A stretch of 64,000 nucleotides of DNA from Malurus cyaneus samueli (taxonomy: Eukaryota > Chordata > Aves > Passeriformes > Maluridae): positions 43,859,724-43,923,723 of the forward strand of contig CM019237.1 in the NCBI GenBank assembly GCA_009741485.1, written 5' to 3'. How positions within the stretch are numbered: position 1 is the first letter of the stretch; every line of letters starts with the position of its first letter. The notes under the pieces are model-generated. The model worked only from the letters and a program-made list of their open reading frames with translations. It did not search any database and had not been told where the DNA came from. The position numbers and the translations under genes were made by a program. Positions 56,215 to 64,000 of this stretch are shown piece by piece.

Positions 56215-56236
56215 GGCAGCAGCAGCAGCAGCAGCA
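56215..56236. repeat. (CAG)n run
   Basis: About seven CAG/GCA units between RANGAP1 and CHADL, probably within the RANGAP1 3'UTR. Short trinucleotide repeat. Confidence 0.85.
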
Positions 56237-56666
56237 AATCCTCCCTCTGGCAAGTGTTAAATGTTATCAGGCAGGAGGCCAAGTCCAATAAATTAAAATG
56301 CCCAACTGGGTTGATCCAGATGAGAGCTCTTCTGGGCCCCCCTCTTCTGTTAGTCTTGTCACACCCTTGCCAATGCTACCAAAATGGAGAACTCTTCATG
56401 CTGAGCTCACAGCAGTACAGACTTATTTTAGCATAAGCACCTGCCCTGCAGACCAGGGAATCACTTCAAGAGGAGTAGGAAGACAATTCAGTAGTAGGAT
56501 TTGTTCAAGTTTATGAAAGTAGAAGGAAGGACAGACTTCCTACATGAAAAAAAAAACCCCAAAACAGCATGTCTGTGTGGGCTCTAGGATCCTCTCCCAC
56601 TTTGCAGCTCCGAGTTCTCTGCTGATGACAGTCCTATGAGGAAGGAAAGGGCACACCTCTCATCTC

Positions 56667-59600
56667 TTACAGCTGGTGGAGGGTCTGTAAGAGCATGTGG
56701 CGAGCAAATGAACAGGAGTCAAGAGCACGGTTTGGTCTGTGGAAAGAGGAGAGAGAGATATTTAAAATACTGAATTTAAGAATGGCTTTGTATCTGCCTT
56801 TGAAAGAGCAAACAAACACGATTTCCAGCACACTGGGCTTGTATGCCCCAAAGCCTACAAGTTTTGCCATCAGTTGTCTCTTCCAAAATCATTCTGTCAT
56901 TGCTGCCCAGATCACTGCTTCCCATTCAGAGCTTGCTGTGGAAAACTCTGTCCTGTTGCTCTGTCCATGTCAAAGGACAATGGCCAAGAATCAGAACATT
57001 TCCATACCTATAAACAATCTGCTGCTGACTTTTATCTCATCTTGGGTAGAATTATGTGGGTGGGAGTGGAAATCCCTTTTCCTTTCTTCTAGCAGTGGGA
57101 TTTTCCATAAAGATTCACTGTTTAGGGCCCCAAAACGTATGAGATGACCCTGTTAGCACTCAAATATTTTCTCACCAAATCACAAGTATTTAAAATAAGC
57201 AACATAACCTCCTGTCCTCTCCTCTCCTGAGGTCAAGTAACACCCGACTGGCTTTGCTGGGCCACTTTTCAGGGTGACCTGTAAACAGCCCAGAGAACCT
57301 GCAAAACACCACCTGAAAGGGCCCCGGACAGAGGCTGCAATAGCTAAGTCAGACTTACACAGAATAATCTGCTCCCTGAAATTAAACAATGGAAATACAC
57401 TCACAGCAAGGTTAACTTGAGGCTAGATTTCTGTGATGTTCCCATCACCTCCCAGTAATGTATATTTTTATTTCTGCAGGCTAATTGCTGGCTCAGCATC
57501 ACTGAAACTTATAACAGTCTATATCCATCTATAAGGGAACTTCCTCCAAGAATTTCAATCCAATGTTTTCCACTGTTCTGAGAAGGGAAATCATTAATTT
57601 TACCTCTCTCCCACCTCACCACAGCAAAATAACCTTTAACAATGAACAGCTGTGATGCCTATTCAATTTGGGAGAGAAGGGTGAGCTGAAATAAAGAGTG
57701 GAATATCTAGGAAGGAGCAAGGAGTTCACTTCCAGGTTTATAGCACAGGAAAAATAGCAGAGGCTGTTTGATACAGCCCTCCGCATCTGCTACAGTTTAA
57801 CAGAAGCACATCTTGGAGAAGACTGAACCCTTTTTATTCCTCCAAGAGCCATTCAATGCCTCACACTGAACATAGTGTCACAGAATTACAGCTTGGAGTT
57901 TGTTTTTGAAGTGGCTGGGAGAGGTATTTCAGCCCTCATCTTTGAAAGAGCCAGCCCTGTTTGCAGTGAGCAGGTTAGTTCCATCCAGGCAGCTATCCGT
58001 GGTAGTTTCTGTTTGGAAACAGAGAACCTGGACTATTGATGTTGATCACGGATAACATCTCTCAGCCCCCACTCCTAATTCCTAAGCCTCCTCTACACTA
58101 AAATTCTCCTTATTTACTGTGGAGTTACCCACCTGCCACTCTGTGCTACAGACTGTTGAAAGGGACCAATGATATGATGCAATTCAACAGCAAAGAGCAG
58201 CATTTAAAAAAAACAGAGTCAGTCAAACAAAAATCTCATCACCTTCAGCAAGTCACAAGGTATCAGGCAGACTTTCAGTGTTTCCACCTAAATAATTATG
58301 TAAAAAGTACATGTAGATTCACAGCACCCTCTTGCGTCCAGAAAAACCCAAATAAGGATTGACAGCAAGAACAGTAAGATGGATGCTGCTTACAGTCTGT
58401 ATTGACAACTCTGTAATTATTATGGAATAGAGAACAGTGCCTACAAGAACAAATTGTCACAAAACAAAGGAGGTAGGTGACTGCCCCAGAAGCCCCTTGT
58501 AGTGAAAGACAGCAGAGTTCTGGCCTAGGCAGCTACAAGAACTTCACGATTCTAAAAGCCAAAAAAAAAAACAACCTAATTGTAAACCAAAAAGGGAAAA
58601 AAAAAAAAAAAGAAAATGCCACAAAAAAAGAAAATGCACAAAAAATGCATACCAGTTTTCAGCAAGTGTGGGAATCATGGATTTGACAGAGTGGAAATAG
58701 ATTTGCTGCAGAAACAGAGGCAAGAGTTCTGACCATTACTAGGTTAATCAGGTAGAGGTTTAGCTTTAAGATTGCGATGTTACTCTGAATTCCAAAAAGA
58801 GACAACGGATAGAGGTTAATTGAGAAGCTGTGTGTTGGTTTTGGCTGGGACAAAAAATTCTTCACAGGAGGAGCTGTGTTTTGGATTTGTGCTGGAAGCA
58901 GTGCTGATAACAGGGATGTTTCAGTTACTGCTGAGCAGTGCTCACACAGCATCAAGGCATTTTGTTTCTCATGCCACTGCACCACTGAGTAGGCCAGGGG
59001 TGCAGAAGAAGCCAGGGGTGCAGAAGAAGCCAGGGGTGCAGACTGCAACTGTCCCAAGGGATATTCCATAGCACATGGCATCACGCTGATCACATAAAGT
59101 AAAAGCAAGGCATGATGGAGCTTTCCTGGAGCTGGTAGAAGTGGTAAATGAATTTCTTGTTTTGCGTGCAGATGCAGCTTTCGCTTTACCTATTAACTCA
59201 TCTTTATATCAACCCACAAGTTTCGTCCCTTTCAGTCTTCCACTTCTCTTCCCCATTACACTGGTGTATGAGTATGTGGCTGTATGGGGCTTAGGTATCT
59301 GCTGGGGTTAAACCACAACAAGCTTTTAACTGGACCGTGGGATTCTTGAACTGTTTGCATTTACCCACTCTTAGATTTAAGAGCTATTATCCTTGTTTCC
59401 CTTAGGGAAAGCATTGTAAGAAATACCTGTGTTCATATAGCAAAGATCTATTGCTTGTATCTAGTGTGGACATCATTATGCAGCACAGGACAGAAGTTTC
59501 TCTATAAAATCATAGCTTGGAATAGAGGTTTGCAAAGCAGAAAAGCTTATTCTCCAAGAATTTCATAGCACAAGGGACAGTCTGGGCTTGGCATTAGCAC

Positions 59601-62600
59601 CAGGAAGGCAGACAGATGTGTCTTCTACTGAGAGAAGTTGTCAGCTCTCACTCAGCTTCCACAGATCCTATGAACAGTCTTGTACTTTCACCAAGAAACT
59701 CTCCCTTGCACTGAAATGCTGGCTCTTGGATTTAATGGGTGTGTTGTTGATGAACTCATTAAAACCAAAATTTTAATCTATTTTATCACATACAGCATCA
59801 TCTACAGCTTAAAAACATTTATTGGGAGAAGCCTACATGCACACACACAGAAAGAAAGGGGACAAGCGTCTTTTCTGAACAAAATTTGTTAGGACACTTG
59901 AGAGACTACTCTGGACACTGGTACCTGACATAAACCATTAGGACAGACAAAGGCCCTAAACCAAAGTCCTTCTGTCGTCTCTAAATTCTATTTCGAGGGC
60001 TAGGGCTTGATCAACAAGCAAGAGCAAGTGTAGGAAACAGAAGCTGAGTGATCTGTCTGGGTAATTTCACATGGCAAATCCTGGTAACTTCTTGCTTAGA
60101 CCTAAAATGATTAAGCTGGAGGCATAGTTGTTGAGTTGGTAAAGCACATGGTCACTGGCTTGTAACTGCCTGAACCTGAATAAGACAAAGAGAGGAAACA
60201 GCAGGCAAAGTGTTCCACAAGAAGCACCTCTGGTTAGCATTTGCACATGTGCAAACATGATAGTTTATTTATTTTCCAAAACTGACCTTAGCATGGCTAG
60301 TGGTTATGGACACAAACCGCTGCTACACATCAGCTTTGACAGCTTCAGCCACACCAATGCTTGGCTAAGTTCTTTTTTACTATCATAACTGGCCTGCTTC
60401 CAAGCCCAGTAGAACCAAGACAGACTACCAATATTTTACTGCATTCCTACTGTCTCTGTTTCATACTGACCACAATGATCTGATGCCTCCCCCTTTCATC
60501 AGCAAAGGATCCTAAGCAGCTGCATATAACTCATATATCAAGAAATTCAGGAAGGCTTAAGCCTCATTCCGGAATCTCTTGAAAAGCTGCTCTCACCCTA
60601 CACAGCACATGGTCCATGCTGAGCCAGCCACTAAGCTCTAAACAGATTTTAGACCTCTGCTGGTTTTGCCTAAAGTGGTATTTTTGGGCTGTTTCTCCTC
60701 TGACTGTTGAACAGTAGTATTCAATCTTATTGCAAATCTATTTGGTGGGTTTTTTCCCTTAAATCTCTTCAATGCTGAAGCTGACACTGATTAAATCTAG
60801 GAGAGATATGGTTTCCATAGTAATTTCTTACATTAAAGAACCTAGAGCTAGTGGGGGCAGGGGTTTGTTCTGTACCTATAGTGAAAGTAACAACTTTCAA
60901 GTCCAGACAACCAGTAAAAGCAGCTTCTTCAGTACTTACGCTCCCAATTTAGTTCTCAGAAAAAAAAAATCACTAACTTTGTTGATGTCACAGTAGGAAG
61001 TTTCATTTAAAAACAAATTCAGTCTTTGTGTTTTGCAGTTTTCATCTGTTAGTGTTCAGTGTCACACAGCATGACAACTCTGGTAGAGCTCTGCTGACCC
61101 TCAACTCAGATGGTTGATTTGGAGGGCATAGTTAAATCCAGTGTACTCACAGTTCACTCAAGCAGCAGCCAGAAACCCAGCAGGTTTCCTTAAGCTCAAA
61201 ACAGCTCTTCTGTGAGAGGCATTAGCAGTCTCTGCTTCAGAGCCACTTCCTTGCAAAGCCAACTTCCCACTACTCCTTCTTTAGGATCAAGATTTTTTTT
61301 TTAAACTCTGAATCTCACATACTGCAATAAACAAGATAAAAGTAGAGGCCCATTCAGCTATTAATTCTCAATTTCAGAACAGACATGTAGTGGGCTTTCA
61401 GCTTGCATGTAGCTATTAACTCCAAACAGTTTCACAAGCTCCCACAGAGAAGACTGCATGGTAAATACTATACTCACTTTGTGACAAAAGCTGAGAGAAC
61501 TGGGGCCAAGGATTTAGGGAAATAATCCTGCTGGACCATATGGTTCAAGGTCATAAGAATACCATAGAGGCTTGGAACAGCTTTGATCTTCTCTTCACTC
61601 TGAGAAACAGACAAGAAGTCAGACATCAGACAATCAGGATTTGACCTAAACCACTGCAATTCACACACAATGAATTCTCTGTTCAATGAAGTGCTCCCAT
61701 ACACTGTAGCAGAGAAAGCTGGTCACTAGACAGAGGGGGCCAATTCCACAGTCTCCCAGCACAAGCATCTGAAATAATATATCAAGAGCATTCCAGTACT
61801 TATCAACTGACAGCAGTAGTAATAGGGAAAGGGAAGTAGCAAATCTGTGAGTGAAACAGCCAAATCTTCTCAGAGGCCCTGTGTCAAAAGTGTTCTCCTG
61901 AGGAATTGCAGACTTCAATCCATAAAGAATTCGGTTCCCTTAACATATTTTTTATTGTTATTTTATTTTTTATTATTCTGTGGCTCATTTTTGTACCATC
62001 CCCAGTTCTTTGACAGGCTTACTCCAGAACATGATGCAGTGTTCCCAGAACTGGTCTCACAATTATGTACGAGATAAAGCCAATAGTCATCCCCTTGCTT
62101 TCACAATGCCTGAGTTATGCTTAGTGTGATGCTATCCTACATGGCCCAACTATTACATTGCTTTTATTTATTTCTCCACTGGCGTTTCAGCAAAACCTCT
62201 CATTCTGTACACAGGACCATGACCTGTGTTCCCAGTACATGAACTTGGAGTTCATGTATTAAGAATATCTTTTGCTCATGTGTTTCCAGCTACATAGGAC
62301 TGAAAACGCACCCTCTCCACATATAGAGGACTGGTGGTGAATTAGACATATCACAGATCACAATCAGTGAGCTGATCTTCAAGGGCTTATATCATCAGTG
62401 CTACTTTCTGGCCAGGAAGAAATCTTCTGGAGTACAGGGCTATGCTTTGTGCCTCATGTATATTGCTATTTTCTATATGGGCAAGAGGTAGGTAGTAGTC
62501 CTCAAAACAGGCATTCTGCAGAACAAAATGCCATCTGGGGTTCCATTGACCTTTCTGAGAAGTGGGAAGCTCCATGTTGGGTCCAGTATACAATGAATAC

Positions 62601-63494
62601 AGGGAGAGGCTAAACTGATATTTAGGAAATTAAGTCATATGCATGCATATCAACAAGGGTCTGGACCCTAAGCTGGATATTACCAGGACATTCATAGGCC
62701 TACTTAATAGTAGGCTGCTATAACAGAGATTATGGCTCTTACGTAGTTTAGAATTGTCTTAACTCAAATTACCATTCTCAGCTTCCAGCTCTTGAAGCAG
62801 TGAGAAACACTAACCCTTGTAGCACAAGCAGGCAAAGGTGTTTAAGTCTGCAGCCAGAACATCACTGAAAATAAAGCTAATTCCATGCAAATCACAGGCT
62901 TCCTACTGACCCTCCATCTTTTTTTCTAAATAAATAGGTTTATTCCATGTAACTACTTACTTAACACTAGCATTTGGCAGAGATTCCAAAGCATGAAGTT
63001 GAGTACTACCGATCTGGCACAAGTAGCTGATACATGTTTTTGATATGTGCTCTCAAGAAATGCCCTAAAGGACCCCTTTAACTAATAATATTGACAGGGC
63101 TTTTATATACACCATAGTCTAGCAGCAGCACTATTACCCTACCTGACCCTCCCTACCTTCAGGGGGTGACCAAGAATGCAGAGCACATTAAGCAGAAGAT
63201 GTACAAAAAGGTGACACATCCTTCATCCTAAGGCAACCTTGCAATTTGCAGTTTCTGCTTGCCCTACAGACTTCCATTGACCCTGGACATCAGGCATGCA
63301 TGGACAACCAGCTGCTCCCATGGCAACATAATTACCCCAAATCCTGCCAGTCTGGTCTGCAACAGCCTAAACAGGCCATGATTTAACTCTTTCCCGCTTC
63401 CTCACCTTCAGTAGTCCCATTTGGATCAAGAGGTTTGTAATGAATGCATCTGAATTAAATGTAGCAGAACTGAAGGCTTTTTTCATCAAAGCAT
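56667..63494 (-). CDS. RANGAP1: RANGAP1 (Ran GTPase-activating protein 1), last three coding exons
   Basis: RanGAP1 stimulates GTP hydrolysis on Ran in the cytoplasm and drives nuclear transport; SUMO1-modified RanGAP1 docks on RanBP2 and Ubc9 at the nuclear pore. Exons in transcript order: 63406-63494, 61478-61599 and 56667-56736, GT-AG and in phase (29, 40 and 22 full codons plus split Asp and Lys codons). They encode the C-terminal SUMO-acceptor and Ubc9-binding domain: [17 protein letters not shown], then [21 protein letters not shown] and finally [16 protein letters not shown] with a TAA stop. The psi-K-x-E motif LKSE, with the SUMO lysine at 63406-63408, is intact and spans an exon junction. 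The catalytic LRR domain lies beyond the right edge. The last intron is long (4.7 kb) for so small a terminal exon. Confidence 0.95.
58833..59320 (+). mobile_element. Endogenous retrovirus LTR (solo or fragment) in RANGAP1 intron
   Basis: About 490 bases resemble an abundant avian retroviral LTR: it opens TGTTGGTTTTGGCTGGGA, continues GTGTTTTGGATTTGTGCTGG and TTACTGCTGAGCAGTGCT, has GGGATATTCCATA followed by an ATAAAG promoter-like word near 59,092, and closes GGGGTTAAACCACAACA. It lies antisense to RANGAP1. No gag, pol or env sequence flanks it. The pentamer AAGCT occurs on both sides (58825-58829 and 59320-59324), compatible with a target-site duplication of a solo LTR, but overlaps the end, so weak evidence. 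Confidence 0.7.
58993..59042. repeat. 18-bp minisatellite within the LTR
   Basis: GCCAGGGGTGCAGAAGAA is repeated 2.8 times at 58993-59010, 59011-59028 and 59029-59042 (partial), nearly perfect. It sits inside the LTR, where I would expect a single copy of a related segment, so it is a local expansion after or shortly before insertion. Confidence 0.9.
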
Positions 63495-64000
63495 CTAAAA
63501 AGAGATAAGCACATTATTTTAAGCAATACAGGAAAAGGACACTTGTAGATATTAAGATGGATCATACAGGAACTCAGCTACTAAATTAGTTTTGTGACAT
63601 AGTATTTGTTTTAGAGTTCATTTGTCTGTGTAGCTCTAATCTCTGAAACAGAACCCCTTAGGTACAGTAGAGAAAAAAAATAAAAATCCAACAAAACACA
63701 CAAAGCCCACATGAGAATTTCTACACTGCCAAGCTTCAGATGCAATACACCTCAGTCCCATGCATCACCAGATGTTCTGCCCAGTGCATTTAAGCATGCA
63801 TGCTATTAGCATACATGTATATAAATATGCAGATCAGATCAATCAGAGCACCAAGAGGTATAGCCTTGACTTTTTAAAGGCCAGCAATGATTCACTTTTC
63901 ATTTGAAACCACAAGGAATGAGAGAACACAATGAGAAAACTTGTTCAGCTGTTTTCTGGGCTCCCTCAGGACTAATACTGTGCCCCAAACAATGGGCAAA
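63495..64000 (-). other. RANGAP1: RANGAP1 intron at right edge
   Basis: The last 506 bases follow the acceptor of exon 63406-63494 and show no further exon; the next upstream RANGAP1 exon must lie outside the window. No repeat is recognised here. Confidence 0.7.

Larger units (their letters stand above)
51952..56666. other. Intergenic region between CHADL and RANGAP1
   Basis: About 4.7 kb holding the CHADL 5' flank and the RANGAP1 3'UTR. A short LRR-like relic lies on the + strand near 53.6-53.8 kb, and a CAG run at 56,215-56,236. Other open frames, including one of 123 codons at 54,709-55,080 (+), resemble nothing I know and lack splice context. Confidence 0.7.
56737..61477 (-). other. RANGAP1: RANGAP1 final intron
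   Basis: 4.7 kb between the penultimate and last exons. Besides the LTR and its minisatellite it contains A-rich runs near 58,560-58,650 and otherwise unique AT-leaning sequence. No second gene or RNA gene is recognisable. Confidence 0.75.

Noticed and set aside
61985..62300. Possible very old CR1 remnant in the RANGAP1 intron (GTTCCCAGAACTGGTCTCAC and nearby words)
   Set aside because: Similarity is limited to scattered words, too weak to call by eye; a RepeatMasker run would decide.

Overview
The window is vertebrate nuclear DNA, almost certainly from a bird. It holds multi-exon genes with canonical GT-AG introns, several CR1 LINE fragments of avian type and an avian-type retroviral LTR. 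Four genes appear in the order EP300 > L3MBTL2 > < CHADL < RANGAP1. This order matches, as I recall it, human 22q13.2, so the segment is conserved synteny. Calls rest on reading protein similarity by eye; no search was run.

Layout. 1-22,830 (+): the 3' part of EP300, 15 coding exons from the bromodomain to the stop codon plus the 3'UTR; the N-terminal part lies upstream of the window. 22,831-28,187: intergenic, ending in a CR1 copy that abuts a CpG-rich promoter. 28,190-48,172 (+): complete L3MBTL2, 17 coding exons and 715 codons, with its 3'UTR. 48,664-51,951 (-): complete coding part of CHADL, 4 exons and 732 codons, tail-to-tail with L3MBTL2. 51,952-56,666: intergenic, with a small leucine-rich-repeat relic on the + strand. 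56,667-64,000 (-): the last three coding exons of RANGAP1, whose 4.7 kb final intron carries an LTR.

How the genes relate. p300 is a nuclear lysine acetyltransferase and coactivator. L3MBTL2 is a four-MBT Polycomb-type repressor (PRC1.6) with two C-terminal SUMO consensus sites. RanGAP1 is the Ran GTPase activator, tethered at the nuclear pore by SUMO1. CHADL is a secreted leucine-rich-repeat matrix protein. They are neighbours by conserved synteny, not an operon or a pathway cluster.

I found no evidence of a wholly new biological system. The observations most worth checking are a 169-codon upstream-overlapping reading frame across L3MBTL2 exons 1-4, a decayed LRR gene relic near 53.6 kb, a CpG-rich block with a CTCF-like motif just before an EP300 acetyltransferase exon, and a G-quadruplex motif at the start of L3MBTL2 intron 1.
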